Assembly (NCBI GenBank): GCA_963579235.1
Contig: CAUZFM010000034.1
Location: 1 to 27,094, forward strand
Direction: 5' to 3'
From: UBA1149 sp963579235
Lineage (GTDB): Bacteria > Desulfobacterota > Binatia > UBA1149
Length of the DNA: 27,094 bases
The first letter of the stretch is position 1. Every line of letters begins with the position of its first letter. A program made the translations under genes and the position numbers. The notes below the pieces were generated by a model. It had not been told where the DNA came from, ran no database searches, and worked only from the letters and a program-made list of their open reading frames with translations. This document shows, in pieces, positions 7,862 through 16,271 of this stretch.

Positions 7862-8458
7862 ATGGCAGACAAAGACAGCAACCTGGTAAGCCAAGCAACT
7901 GGAGAGGTCTTCCACGATCTAGTGGTCGAGGCCATGACGAGCGAAGCTGTTAGCTCACCGCAAGAGACCGGTTATTACCTGGTCACTGTGCTGCAGCGAT
8001 TCGTACGCACGACTCCCGGTGAACTCGAAAAAGTCTTCGGCGTAGAACTCCTGAAAACGAGCAACGAAACCCCGGTCACACGCTACGTACAGCTCAAAAG
8101 CCTCGCGGACAGTTCGCTCTTTCTCTCGGGCATCTTCCTCGATCACCTCGAATCGCGCTTGCCGACGACCGAGTATTTTTTTGATATAGGAAGTAGAGCC
8201 TACCTCGACCTCGGAAGCCTCGATCGTAAAATCGGTTGTGGCGAAGGCGAGATCGCGCCCGTTTACCTGGAACTGAGCCAACACTTCGACGCCTACGTCA
8301 GGGTCCTGTCCCACATAGCCGATTCAGCCATCTTCAATGATACCGAATCGCGGATGCGCCTGTACAAAGCCTGGGCCGAGGGTAGCAACGATCGTTACAC
8401 CCACCGCTTGATGCGCAGCGGAGTACTACCGGTCGATGGCGAGAAAACCAGGCACTGA
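7862..8458 (+). CDS. Conserved-looking helical protein of unknown function
   Basis: 198-residue, apparently cytoplasmic protein with no signal peptide or membrane helix. It is mostly predicted alpha-helical with evenly spread charged residues. I do not recognise a named domain. The middle part, GYYLVTVLQRFVRTTP and then LKSLADSSLFLSGIFLDHL with YFFDIGSRAYLDLG, resembles from memory a family of uncharacterised proteins in myxobacteria and other deltaproteobacteria that share a SLFLAGFF-like helix and a Y-x-x-x-G-x-x-A-Y motif. A strong AGGAG five bases before the ATG supports the start. It has its own upstream gap, so it may be a single-gene unit. Its stop lies in a hairpin shared with the convergent methyltransferase gene. 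Confidence 0.8.
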   Translation: MADKDSNLVSQATGEVFHDLVVEAMTSEAVSSPQETGYYLVTVLQRFVRTTPGELEKVFGVELLKTSNETPVTRYVQLKSLADSSLFLSGIFLDHLESRLPTTEYFFDIGSRAYLDLGSLDRKIGCGEGEIAPVYLELSQHFDAYVRVLSHIADSAIFNDTESRMRLYKAWAEGSNDRYTHRLMRSGVLPVDGEKTRH

Positions 8459-8477
8459 AGGCCGCTGAGGGCCTTCA
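8456..8477. terminator. Hairpin shared by two convergent stop codons
   Basis: TGAAGGCC at 8456-8463 pairs perfectly with GGCCTTCA at 8470-8477 around a six-base loop. The outer TGA is the stop of the plus-strand gene, and the matching TCA is the stop of the minus-strand methyltransferase. Three of the eight pairs follow automatically from facing TGA codons, but the inner AGGCC/GGCCT does not. There is no T-run on either side, so it could be a Rho-independent-like or RNA-stabilising element for both transcripts. The structure is seen; its function is inferred. Confidence 0.45.
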
Positions 8478-9140
8478 ACTACCCGGCAAAAAGTCTACTT
8501 CCTTGCGGGCTTCTACGACCGTAAACAAGGACCACGGGGAGGTCTTGTAGCGGTTCTTGAGCCTGAGGCTAGGCTTGCCAATGACCTCATCGAGTGCCAG
8601 GCGCGTGCTCCAACCCAGTCGCCGGGTGAGCGGGTCTACCATGTTGACGACCGCTCTTACAGCCCGACGTTGACTGCTGAAATGGTTGATGATGACCACG
8701 TCGCCATTGGGTTTGCAGATACGGGCCATCTCCTGGACGAGTCGCGCCGGGTCCGGCACGACGGTGACAACATGGAAGGCGGTCACGTAGTCAAAAGAAC
8801 CGTCTTCAAAGGGTAGGTCCATCGCGTCCATGCACTCAAGTTTTATGTGCGCGTGAGTTTCGGCATCCAACTTCTTGCGAGCCAGTTCGAGCATGTCTTC
8901 TGACACGTCGATGCCCGTGACCTGGCAGTGACTAGGATAAGAGTCGAGGGACAAGCCTGTCCCTACCCCTACTTCAAGTACGCGAGCACCTGGTTCAATA
9001 CCCAGGCCGGACACGACGGTTTCAATACGTGACGCAAAAACCCGGGTAAAAACACGGTCGTACATGCCCGACAAGTCAGAATACAACCTGCTGCGATGGG
9101 GCTCCTGGACGCCCACGTCCTGATGTTGGAGATCAGCCAT
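8475..9140 (-). CDS. Class I SAM-dependent methyltransferase, PmtA-like
   Basis: 221-residue soluble methyltransferase with a Rossmann fold. Motif I is VLEVGVGTGLSL (about residues 54-65), motif II VTGIDVSEDML with the ribose-binding Asp at 78, then AMDLPFEDGSFDYVTAFHV and VVPDPARLVQEM. The exact form LEVGVGTGLSL and the INHFSS strand resemble phosphatidylethanolamine N-methyltransferase PmtA of alphaproteobacteria, which makes phosphatidylcholine. A related lipid or quinone methyltransferase cannot be excluded. It is the last gene of the minus-strand run, 23 bases after secF. The start is the first ATG and no clear Shine-Dalgarno precedes it. Family is sure, substrate is not. Confidence 0.8.
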   Translation of the reverse strand: MADLQHQDVGVQEPHRSRLYSDLSGMYDRVFTRVFASRIETVVSGLGIEPGARVLEVGVGTGLSLDSYPSHCQVTGIDVSEDMLELARKKLDAETHAHIKLECMDAMDLPFEDGSFDYVTAFHVVTVVPDPARLVQEMARICKPNGDVVIINHFSSQRRAVRAVVNMVDPLTRRLGWSTRLALDEVIGKPSLRLKNRYKTSPWSLFTVVEARKEVDFLPGS

Positions 9141-9163
9141 ACGTCACAGTGCCGAAGCCGGAA

Positions 9164-10066
9164 TCAGCGCGCCCCTCCCTTCATGTATTCCACGACCGGG
9201 CTGGCAATAAAAACAGAAGAATACGTTCCGACAGAGAGGCCGATTATCAGGGTGTAGGCAAAACCGTGAATCACTCCACCACCCACGAAAAACAGAGCAA
9301 ACAACACCATCAGTGATGTGCCGGTGGTCAAAACGGTGCGGGATAGTGTTTCGTTGATGCTCGTATTGATTAGAGACGCCATGTCCTCTCGGGAAAACTT
9401 TTTCATGTTTTCCCGGATCCTATCAGACACCACCACCGTGTCGTTGACCGAGTAACCCACCACCGTCAGTAGGCCCGCAACGACACTGAGGTCAATCTCT
9501 ACGTTGGCGAGCGAAAGCGCCCCGATGGTTACCAGCACGTCGTGCAGAAGCGCGATGCCGGCCCCAACACCAAAGCGGAGCTGAAATCGGAAGGCTATGT
9601 AGGCACCCATCATCAGGGTCGCGAACAAGACCGACAGGATACCCCGACGGCGGAGCTCCTTGCCTACCCGAGGACCCACTATCTCGGTGCGTAGTTCTTC
9701 GAAACCTGAACCTGCCAGGGAGTCACGAAGGGCTTCCTTGATCGTAGCAGCGCGTCCTCCACCGACACTGGAATCCCCGGACGGGACTCGCAGCAGGTAC
9801 TCGTGCCCCTGGTTACCGAACTCCTGGACCGAGATATCGCCCAGGCCCACGTCGTCAACGGCACCGCGCACCTGGCCAATAGATACTTCTTCTTCGAAAC
9901 CCACGTGCACCATCAGCCCGCCGGTAAAATCAATGCCGTAATTCAGCCCACCCTTCATCAACAACGACAGCAGCCCAACTCCGATGACAAGGGCCGAGAA
10001 TGTGAACGCAATACGTCTCAGCTTGATGAAGTTGATATTAATCCCAGGCTTTACGATCTCAAACAT
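9164..10066 (-). CDS. secF: Protein translocase subunit SecF
   Basis: 300-residue membrane protein that works with SecD to use the proton gradient in late steps of Sec-dependent export. N-terminal helix (about 18-38), then the periplasmic segment opening with YGIDFTGGLMVHVGF. The C-terminal RND-type helices carry GLLTVVGYSVNDTVVVSDRI, the hallmark SecF motif with its functionally important Asp, followed by INETLSRTVLTTGTSL and GFAYTLIIGLSVGTYSSVF. Length is normal. GGGAG lies just before the ATG, and the gene follows secD by 24 bases. Confidence 0.97.
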   Translation of the reverse strand: MFEIVKPGININFIKLRRIAFTFSALVIGVGLLSLLMKGGLNYGIDFTGGLMVHVGFEEEVSIGQVRGAVDDVGLGDISVQEFGNQGHEYLLRVPSGDSSVGGGRAATIKEALRDSLAGSGFEELRTEIVGPRVGKELRRRGILSVLFATLMMGAYIAFRFQLRFGVGAGIALLHDVLVTIGALSLANVEIDLSVVAGLLTVVGYSVNDTVVVSDRIRENMKKFSREDMASLINTSINETLSRTVLTTGTSLMVLFALFFVGGGVIHGFAYTLIIGLSVGTYSSVFIASPVVEYMKGGAR

Positions 10067-10090
10067 GACTTCTCCCGCTCGAAGGCCGGA

Positions 10091-11656
10091 CTAAATGCTC
10101 AACGACCGGTTGCCCGAGCGAACCATCGTCAAGTCGTGAAACACGCGGCTGGCAAAGACAGCCGAAAATATAGTGCTGCCGATGCCCACACACAGGGTAA
10201 GGGCAAATCCTTTGATCGGCCCGGAGCCGAACTGAAAGAGGATCACGCCTGCCAAAAAGGTTGTCAGGTTGGAGTCGAGAATGGCTGGCAGGGCCCTGCT
10301 GTAGCCCGCGTCGAGGGCCGCGCGCGTGGGTTGCCCCTGGCGTAACTCTTCGCGAACCCTTTCGTTTATCAAAACATTGGCGTCAACCGCCATGCCCAGC
10401 GTCAGAACGATTCCCGCGATACCAGGCAAGGTGAGAGTGGCCTCGAAGCCTGCGAGTACACCGAGAAGAAGAACCACGTTCAGGACCAAAGAAAGATCGG
10501 CGAGGAAACCTGAAAAGCGGTAGTAAACCATCATGAAGATGATCACCATGACGCCACCAAGCATGAACGAGCGCTTGCCGTTGACAATCGAGTCGCGGCC
10601 CAGGGATGGACCAACCGTGCGTTCTTCTGCGATCGTAACCGGTGCGGGCAGCGCACCGGCCCGCAGAACAATCGCCAGGTCGCGGGCCTCGTCGAGCGTA
10701 AAGTTTCCTGTTATAGACGCGACCCCGCCTCCTATGCGCTCGCGGATCACCGGCGCGCTCTGCACCTTACCGTCGAGAACAATTGCCAGCTGTCGGCCCA
10801 CGTTCTCGCGGGTGACCCTCTCGAAAATGCTCGCGCCGTGCCCATTGAGGGTGATCAGCACGTAAGGGCTGTCGCCCAGTTGGCCGGGCCTGTGGCGGGC
10901 GTCCGAGATGACCTCACCGGTCATAATGACCTCGGGGTCCAGGTTGTACTGCACGTCGTAGCGCCCACCCGTAAGTGGGTCGACCTCAAAGCCCGAAAGA
11001 ATCTTCTCTCCCGCTTCACCGGGTTGGTCGGCGACGAGCAGAAACTCGAGCTGAGCCGTACGTCCGATCAGGGTCTTGGCCCTCTCGGGGTCCTGGACAC
11101 CCGGCAGTTGGATGAGTATGCCGTTCTTACCCGTTCTCTGAATGGTCGGCTCGTTAACGCCGAATTCATCCACCCGGTTCCTGATGGTCTCCAGTGCTTG
11201 GTCGACAGCCAGCTGCTTGATGTTCTCGACTTCCGGTTGGATGAAACGATAAGAGAGGCGTCGGCCGTCGTTGGCGGCAGCAGCTTCTACGTTGCCGTAA
11301 CTGTCTGCAATAACGCTGTCTACCCTGTCACGCTTGGAGCGACTCACGAGGTCAAACGAAAAGCCCGTGTCACCGTCCACTGTCCAGTCCCTGGTCGCTA
11401 TCTCCTCGTCTCGAAGCTCACGCTTGAGCTGCTGCGAGAGAAAGTCCACCTGGTTGACGACGGCCTTATCAGTATCCACCTCGAGTACCAGGTGGATGCC
11501 ACCCTGCAGGTCCAGACCCAGGCGTATGGACTCGGAAGGAAATGCACCGGGCCACCACGACGGCAGCTCGCCGACCATGCCCGGAAACAGAAAAAACAAA
11601 GACAGGGTTAACGATGAAAAGACAGCGCCGGCGCGCCAGGCTAGTCCGCGATTCAC
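10091..11656 (-). CDS. secD: Protein translocase subunit SecD
   Basis: 521-residue partner of SecF. One N-terminal helix (about 8-28) is followed by LGLDLQGGIHLVLEV, the conserved D1 region, then a large periplasmic domain with RVDEFGVNEPTIQRTGKN and IQLPGVQDPERAKTLIG. Five C-terminal helices carry LPGIAGIVLTLGMAVDANVL and INERVREEL, the SecD signature. Translation begins at a GTG that overlaps the yajC stop (GTGA); an AAGGAGG inside the last yajC codons, about seven bases upstream, is a good ribosome binding site. The order yajC-secD-secF is the classical arrangement. Confidence 0.97.
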   Translation of the reverse strand: MNRGLAWRAGAVFSSLTLSLFFLFPGMVGELPSWWPGAFPSESIRLGLDLQGGIHLVLEVDTDKAVVNQVDFLSQQLKRELRDEEIATRDWTVDGDTGFSFDLVSRSKRDRVDSVIADSYGNVEAAAANDGRRLSYRFIQPEVENIKQLAVDQALETIRNRVDEFGVNEPTIQRTGKNGILIQLPGVQDPERAKTLIGRTAQLEFLLVADQPGEAGEKILSGFEVDPLTGGRYDVQYNLDPEVIMTGEVISDARHRPGQLGDSPYVLITLNGHGASIFERVTRENVGRQLAIVLDGKVQSAPVIRERIGGGVASITGNFTLDEARDLAIVLRAGALPAPVTIAEERTVGPSLGRDSIVNGKRSFMLGGVMVIIFMMVYYRFSGFLADLSLVLNVVLLLGVLAGFEATLTLPGIAGIVLTLGMAVDANVLINERVREELRQGQPTRAALDAGYSRALPAILDSNLTTFLAGVILFQFGSGPIKGFALTLCVGIGSTIFSAVFASRVFHDLTMVRSGNRSLSI

Positions 11657-11985
11657 TCCTTCCCCTCCTTCTTGTCATCCTTGGCCAGCTCGCCGATCTG
11701 GCTGCGCTGGAACTTCACCCTCACGTTAGAAGCCACCTCGAGGGTGACCACGCCATCGCTAACCTCGACCAGGCGGCCGTAGAGCCCCCCGGAGGTAATC
11801 ACCTGATCGCCACGCTTAAGGTTATCGACCATGGCCTGATGTTCTTTGGCGCGTTTCTGCTGCGGCCTCACAAGGAGAAAATAAAAAACCGCGAGAATGA
11901 GGATGAGCGGCAGAAATGCCTGGACTCCTCCTGGCTGTCCCCCAGCCTGGGCCAGTAGCAGCCCTTCAAACATCAAATCGTCCAT
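11653..11985 (-). CDS. yajC: Sec translocon accessory protein YajC
   Basis: 110-residue single-pass protein that associates with SecDF. An N-terminal hydrophobic helix (about residues 19-40, FLPLILILAVFYFLLVRPQQ) runs straight into the diagnostic RPQQKRAKEHQAM, followed by the small domain LKRGDQVITSGGLYGRLVEV. The C-terminus is a highly charged Lys/Glu tail. It starts three bases after the tgt stop and overlaps secD by four bases. A second ATG four codons in is possible but has no better ribosome binding site. Confidence 0.95.
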   Translation of the reverse strand: MDDLMFEGLLLAQAGGQPGGVQAFLPLILILAVFYFLLVRPQQKRAKEHQAMVDNLKRGDQVITSGGLYGRLVEVSDGVVTLEVASNVRVKFQRSQIGELAKDDKKEGKE

Positions 11986-11988
11986 TTA

Positions 11989-13101
11989 CTATTTTTCCCC
12001 TCGGTATCGCGCAAAGAAATTCTCGGCGAATTTTGCGTATGTCCCCGCCGCAAGCGCTCCCCTGATCTCCTCTACCAGATTCTGGTAGAACGCAACATTG
12101 TGCAGACTTGCCAGTGTAGCGCCCAGCATTTCACGCCTCTTTGCCAGATGGTTCAGATAAGCCGCGGAAAAGTTACTGCAAGTGTAGCACGAACAACGAG
12201 GATCCACGGGGTCAGGGTCGTTTGCGTAGCGAGAATTTCGTATCGCTACGATTCCCCGGGACGTAAACAGCGTGCAATTGCGTGCGTTGCGAGTGGGCAG
12301 AACGCAGTCAAACATGTCGTAACCCATGCCACACAATGCGACCAGCTGCTCGGGAGTACCCATGCCCATCATGTAGCGCGGCTTGTCGGCGGGCAGGAGG
12401 CCGACGCTGTACTCGGCCATGTGCATGGTTTTTTCTCGTTCCTCGCCAACCGACAGACCACCGACTGCGTAGCCGGGAAAATCGAGATCCAGCAGGCCCG
12501 CCGCATTCTCCCGGCGGATGTCCTCGAAAAGCCCCCCCTGCATTATGCCGAAAGTAGCGGCCGGCCGATCGTCGATCGGTACCTCCCTGCTTCGCGCCGC
12601 CCACCTGAGGGTCCGACCGGCAGCAGCTTCGGCTGCTTGCCTGTCAGAGCCGTTGCCGGTCACAACGTCGAAAACCATCGCCACGTCTACGCCCAGCGCT
12701 CGCTGCGTACGGGCTACCGACTCGGGCGTAAAGTGGACCTTCGAGCCATCTATGTGAGAACGAAACACCGCGCCCGCTTCGTCGACCTTGACGTTCTTTC
12801 CCAGGCTGAACACCTGGTATCCTCCGCTGTCGGTCAGGACAGGTCCGTCCCAGGCCATGAAACGATGCAGACCCCCCAGGGACTCGATACACCCCTCGCC
12901 CGGCCGGAGGTGCAGGTGGTACGTATTAGCCAACAGCATCTTGACCCCGGCCGAACTCAATTGCTCGGGCGTCAACCCCTTGACCGTCCCCGCCGTGCCC
13001 ACCGGCATGAACAGCGGTGTGGGTACATCGCCGTGCTCTGTCTTCAGGGTTCCCGAGCGGCCCGCGCAATCGCTGGCCGTGCTGGCTTCAAAATCAATCA
13101 A
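11989..13101 (-). CDS. tgt: tRNA-guanine transglycosylase (Tgt)
   Basis: 370-residue enzyme that swaps guanine-34 for a queuosine precursor in GUN-anticodon tRNAs. MPVGTAGTVKGLTPEQL, LTDSGGYQVFSL (general Asp 91), GIMQGG, YAVGGLSVGE and FDCVLPTRNARN (nucleophile Asp 265) are all present. The zinc site is complete: Cys 303, 305, 308 and His 334. Offsets from the Zymomonas enzyme are constant (11, then 15 residues), so alignment is safe. The odd part is FDVVTGNGSD at 144-153, where bacterial enzymes usually have FDECTPYPA; the position equal to Cys158 is Val 147. Start is a TTG five bases after the queA stop with no ATG nearby, suggesting translational coupling. Confidence 0.96.
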   Translation of the reverse strand: MIDFEASTASDCAGRSGTLKTEHGDVPTPLFMPVGTAGTVKGLTPEQLSSAGVKMLLANTYHLHLRPGEGCIESLGGLHRFMAWDGPVLTDSGGYQVFSLGKNVKVDEAGAVFRSHIDGSKVHFTPESVARTQRALGVDVAMVFDVVTGNGSDRQAAEAAAGRTLRWAARSREVPIDDRPAATFGIMQGGLFEDIRRENAAGLLDLDFPGYAVGGLSVGEEREKTMHMAEYSVGLLPADKPRYMMGMGTPEQLVALCGMGYDMFDCVLPTRNARNCTLFTSRGIVAIRNSRYANDPDPVDPRCSCYTCSNFSAAYLNHLAKRREMLGATLASLHNVAFYQNLVEEIRGALAAGTYAKFAENFFARYRGEK

Positions 13102-13106
13102 GGTAC

Positions 13107-14156
13107 TTAGAGTACAAGCATGGCGTCGCCGTAGCTGTAGAAACGGTAACGACGTCTGACTGCCTCGTTGTACGCGTGGGCGGCCAGTTCGCGTCCGGCG
13201 AAAGCCGCTACCAACTGAAGAAGGCTGGTGCCCGGCAGATGGAAATTGGTGAGGAGCGCGTCTACAACTTCGAACTGGTATCCCGGCGAAATGAACAAAC
13301 CCGTGGTGCCCGAGCCTCGGAGCAGCCCACGCTCTCCGTCAGCCACCGTCTCCATTGTGCGAACGCTGGTGGTACCTACCGCCACCAGCCGGCCGCCATC
13401 GCTGCGACAACGACGCACCGCGGACACCGCTTCCTCTCCTACCTCGTACCATTCTTCCTCGGGCGCAACCGGGTCCCCGAGGTCGTTGCGCAAAGGCAGA
13501 AAGGTAGCCGGCCCCACGTGCAGGGTAAGCGAGCAACGGCGGATTCCCCGGTCCCCAAGTTCTGCGAGCATTCCGCTACTGAAGTGAAGGCCCGCCGTCG
13601 GTGCCGCGACCGAGCCCTGCCTATCGGCGTAAACAGTCTGATACCTTTCCTTGTCATCGGCCACCGCTGGGCGCTTTATATACGGCGGCAGCGGTACGTG
13701 CCCGTTGGTCTCGAGGATGCTGGCAGCGTCGTCGCCTCCAAAATCAACGACACAGCGCCCGGATTGTACCGGCCCTACCACGCTGACTCTGCCTCCGTTC
13801 TCGAGCAGTAGCTGCTGCCCTTCGCGTAATGGGCGCGAAGCCTTGTACATGGAACGCGCGCGTCCCGAGCGCGGCAGCTCAAGCAGAAGCAGTTCAACGC
13901 GACCGCCGGTGGCCCTGCGGGTCAGAAGGCGAGCCGGAAAAACCCGCGAATCATTGAGCACCAGGGTATCGCCCGGCCGTAGCATATCCCCGAGCTCGTT
14001 GAACACGGCATCGCTGATCCGGCCCGAACGCCGATCAACAACCATCAGTCGCGAATCACTGCGTCGGGCAGGTGGATGCTGGGCAACGAGTTCTTCCGGG
14101 AGCTCGTACTCAAACACCGGGCTTGAGCACCCGTCCTGTTGTTGGGCTGCTTTCAA
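13107..14156 (-). CDS. queA: tRNA preQ1(34) S-adenosylmethionine ribosyltransferase-isomerase (QueA)
   Basis: 349-residue enzyme that converts preQ1-modified tRNA to epoxyqueuosine-tRNA using SAM as ribosyl donor. It follows the family from FEYELPEELVAQHPPARRSD through MLRPGDTLVLNDSRVFPARL, PLPPYIKRP, YQTVYADRQGSVAAPTAGLH and LHVGPATFLP to TNFHLPGTSLLQLVAAF and YRFYSYGDAMLVL. The frame starts at a TTG seven bases after the slipin stop; a GTG at codon 14 (base 14117) is an alternative and would put the start nearer to where E. coli QueA begins. It lies directly before tgt, the usual pairing. Confidence 0.96.
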   Translation of the reverse strand: MKAAQQQDGCSSPVFEYELPEELVAQHPPARRSDSRLMVVDRRSGRISDAVFNELGDMLRPGDTLVLNDSRVFPARLLTRRATGGRVELLLLELPRSGRARSMYKASRPLREGQQLLLENGGRVSVVGPVQSGRCVVDFGGDDAASILETNGHVPLPPYIKRPAVADDKERYQTVYADRQGSVAAPTAGLHFSSGMLAELGDRGIRRCSLTLHVGPATFLPLRNDLGDPVAPEEEWYEVGEEAVSAVRRCRSDGGRLVAVGTTSVRTMETVADGERGLLRGSGTTGLFISPGYQFEVVDALLTNFHLPGTSLLQLVAAFAGRELAAHAYNEAVRRRYRFYSYGDAMLVL

Positions 14157-14163
14157 AGCCCGG

Positions 14164-14919
14164 TCAGCCCGGTGTAGTTTCCTTCTTTGAGGGCATCAAC
14201 GACGCCAGCAGGTCCACGGGTACCGGCAGAATAACTGTCGAATTGTTCTCAGAAGCAAGTTCCGAAAGGGTCTGCAGAAAGCGCAACTGAATGGCTACTG
14301 GTTCTTTCCCGATAATCGCGGCGGCCTCGGCGAGACGTCCCGAAGCCTGGAACTCTCCTTCAGCGTTGATCACCTTTGCCCGGCGCTCGCGCTCAGCCTC
14401 GGCCTGCTTGGCCATGGCCCGCTGCATGTCGTGGGGCAGGTCGATGTGCTTGACCTCCACGCTCACGACCTTGATGCCCCAGGGGTCGGTCTGCACGTCG
14501 AGTATCTCCTGTATCTGGTGATTTACGCGGTCCCTCTCGGCCAGCAACTCGTCGAGTTCTGCAGTCCCGCAAACACTACGCAGCGTGGTCTGTGCCAGCT
14601 GGGAAGTGGCGTAGAGGTAATCCTCTACTTCCATGGTGGCCTTGTTGGGGTCAATAACCCGGAGGTACATGACCGCGTTTACCTTGACCGACACGTTGTC
14701 GCGGGTAATGACGTCCTGGGTCGGTACGTCCATGGTTATGGTTCTCATGTCGACCCTCGCCATGCGCTCAATCAGGGGAATGACGTAGATGATCCCCGGG
14801 CCACGGTAGGACACCAGCCGGCCGAGCCTGAGCACTACCCCTCGCTCGTATTCTTTCATTACCTTGAAGCCACTGGCCAGGGCCGCAAGGACCGCGGCTG
14901 CCGTATAAATACCAAACAT
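14164..14919 (-). CDS. Slipin (SPFH/stomatin-like membrane protein)
   Basis: 251-residue SPFH-domain protein: a short N-terminal hydrophobic segment (about 2-19) inserts in the membrane, then KEYERGVVLRLGRLVSYRGPG, VDMRTITMDVPTQDVITRDN and QTTLRSVCGTAELDELLAER, all strongly slipin-like. A helical AKQAEAERERRAKVINAEGE region precedes the conserved end (SELASENNSTVILPVPVDLL). These proteins form ring or cage assemblies in membrane microdomains and usually pair with an NfeD protease-like protein, which is the next gene upstream. GAGGAG seven bases before the ATG fixes the start. Length is typical. Confidence 0.93.
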   Translation of the reverse strand: MFGIYTAAAVLAALASGFKVMKEYERGVVLRLGRLVSYRGPGIIYVIPLIERMARVDMRTITMDVPTQDVITRDNVSVKVNAVMYLRVIDPNKATMEVEDYLYATSQLAQTTLRSVCGTAELDELLAERDRVNHQIQEILDVQTDPWGIKVVSVEVKHIDLPHDMQRAMAKQAEAERERRAKVINAEGEFQASGRLAEAAAIIGKEPVAIQLRFLQTLSELASENNSTVILPVPVDLLASLMPSKKETTPG

Positions 14920-14939
14920 ATTGCTCTCCTCTTACGGGC

Positions 14940-16271
14940 TTATTGCGACCCGCTTTCATCAACAACAACGGTCAGCTCAAGACCGTCGATCGACACTACC
15001 CTCACTCTCGTCCCTGTCTCAAGTTCCTGTCCGCACCTGGCCCGCCAAAGTTCACCGTGCACGCGCACCGTGCCAACTTCGCGAAGATCACCAGCGGCGA
15101 CGCCAATCTCTCCGACCAGGCCCTCGGCTCCCGTCGTTGACGGCCTGCGCCTGTCTTTGACAAGCAGCGCAACGACCACGAACAGGGCCGCAGCAAATGT
15201 GAGCATCATTCCCAGGATAAGCCCCGTGTCTACAGCCAGGTTCGACTCCGGTGTGTAAAGGAACAGCGAACCGAGCGTTAGCGCGATTATGCCGCCGAAA
15301 CCAAGCACACCAAAACTCGGCATGACCAACTCCCCGAGGAGAAAAGCCATTCCCAGCACCAGCAGTAACACGCCGGTGGAGTTAATAGGCAGCACCTGCG
15401 ACGCAAGCAACGCCAGCAGCAGACATATGGCCCCGGCCACGCCGGGAAAGATCGTACCAGGGTTAGAAAACTCCATGTACAAACCCAGCATGCCGGCCAT
15501 CATGAGAAGGTAAGCGATGTTGGGGTCGGTGATGATGGTGAGTACTTTCTGCCTCAGCGTCATCTCGATCTCGTGCACCGGCGGCCCGCCGGGCAGGTCG
15601 GCCAAAGAGGCCAGGTCGAGCGTAATCGTCTCGCCAGCGAGTTCGATCTCCTTGCCCGACGCTTTCTGGAGCAGCTCGGCAATATCGCTGGCCGCGAAAT
15701 CTACCACGCCCAGTTCGACGGCCTCGATTTCGGTTATAGCGACGCTCTCGCGCACCGCTTTTTCCGCCCACTCTACGTTACGACCGCGCCGGTTCGCTAT
15801 CGATTCGACGAACGAGACGGCGTAGTTCTCGACCTTCTCACGCATGTCGCCTTTAATGTCACCGCCCTGTCCCGAAACCGGGTGGGCTGCGCCAATCGTG
15901 GTGCCTGGAGCCATCACGGCCACGTGGGCAGCGAGGGTTATGAAGACGCCGGCCGAAATCGCCCCGGCACCTCCGGGCGCAACCCAGACAGCCACCGGTA
16001 CCGGTGACGCGAGAAGGTCCTTGGCGATGGTCTTGGTAGAATTGAGCAGGCCACCGGGAGTGTCGAGCTGGATGATGAGCAGGGCCGCGTCGGCTTCGTG
16101 AGCCTGCTCGATCGAGGATTTTATAAAGTCCGCCACCGCCGGGCTGATGGGTCCGTCTACCACCGCACGGTAGACCACCCTTCCAGGGGCCCCGTTAGAC
16201 GTTGGCGCGACCAACACGAGGAGTAACGCGGCAAGGCCAATAAGCGAGGTTTTTATCCGCTGCTCGCCCAT
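14940..16271 (-). CDS. NfeD-family membrane-bound ClpP-class serine protease
   Basis: 443-residue long-form NfeD. A signal-like N-terminal helix (about 8-24) precedes a ClpP-like domain with IIQLDTPGGLLNSTK and GAISAGVFITLAAH, where Ser 106 is at the position of the catalytic serine, then MAPGTTIGAAHPV and GRNVEWAEKAVRES. Four or five membrane helices follow (about 240-370), ending in a small OB-fold (GLVGEIGVAAGDLREVGTVR). In archaea the homologue cleaves a stomatin hydrophobic tail; here slipin is the next gene, 20 bases on, which fits such a pair. I could not confirm a lysine at the general-base position. Start ATG shares one base with the upstream stop (TGATG). Confidence 0.93.
   Translation of the reverse strand: MGEQRIKTSLIGLAALLLVLVAPTSNGAPGRVVYRAVVDGPISPAVADFIKSSIEQAHEADAALLIIQLDTPGGLLNSTKTIAKDLLASPVPVAVWVAPGGAGAISAGVFITLAAHVAVMAPGTTIGAAHPVSGQGGDIKGDMREKVENYAVSFVESIANRRGRNVEWAEKAVRESVAITEIEAVELGVVDFAASDIAELLQKASGKEIELAGETITLDLASLADLPGGPPVHEIEMTLRQKVLTIITDPNIAYLLMMAGMLGLYMEFSNPGTIFPGVAGAICLLLALLASQVLPINSTGVLLLVLGMAFLLGELVMPSFGVLGFGGIIALTLGSLFLYTPESNLAVDTGLILGMMLTFAAALFVVVALLVKDRRRPSTTGAEGLVGEIGVAAGDLREVGTVRVHGELWRARCGQELETGTRVRVVSIDGLELTVVVDESGSQ

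Noticed and set aside
12100..13110. 336-residue plus-strand frame opposite tgt
   Set aside because: Antisense shadow of a gene with all catalytic and zinc-binding residues; its own translation has no domain pattern.
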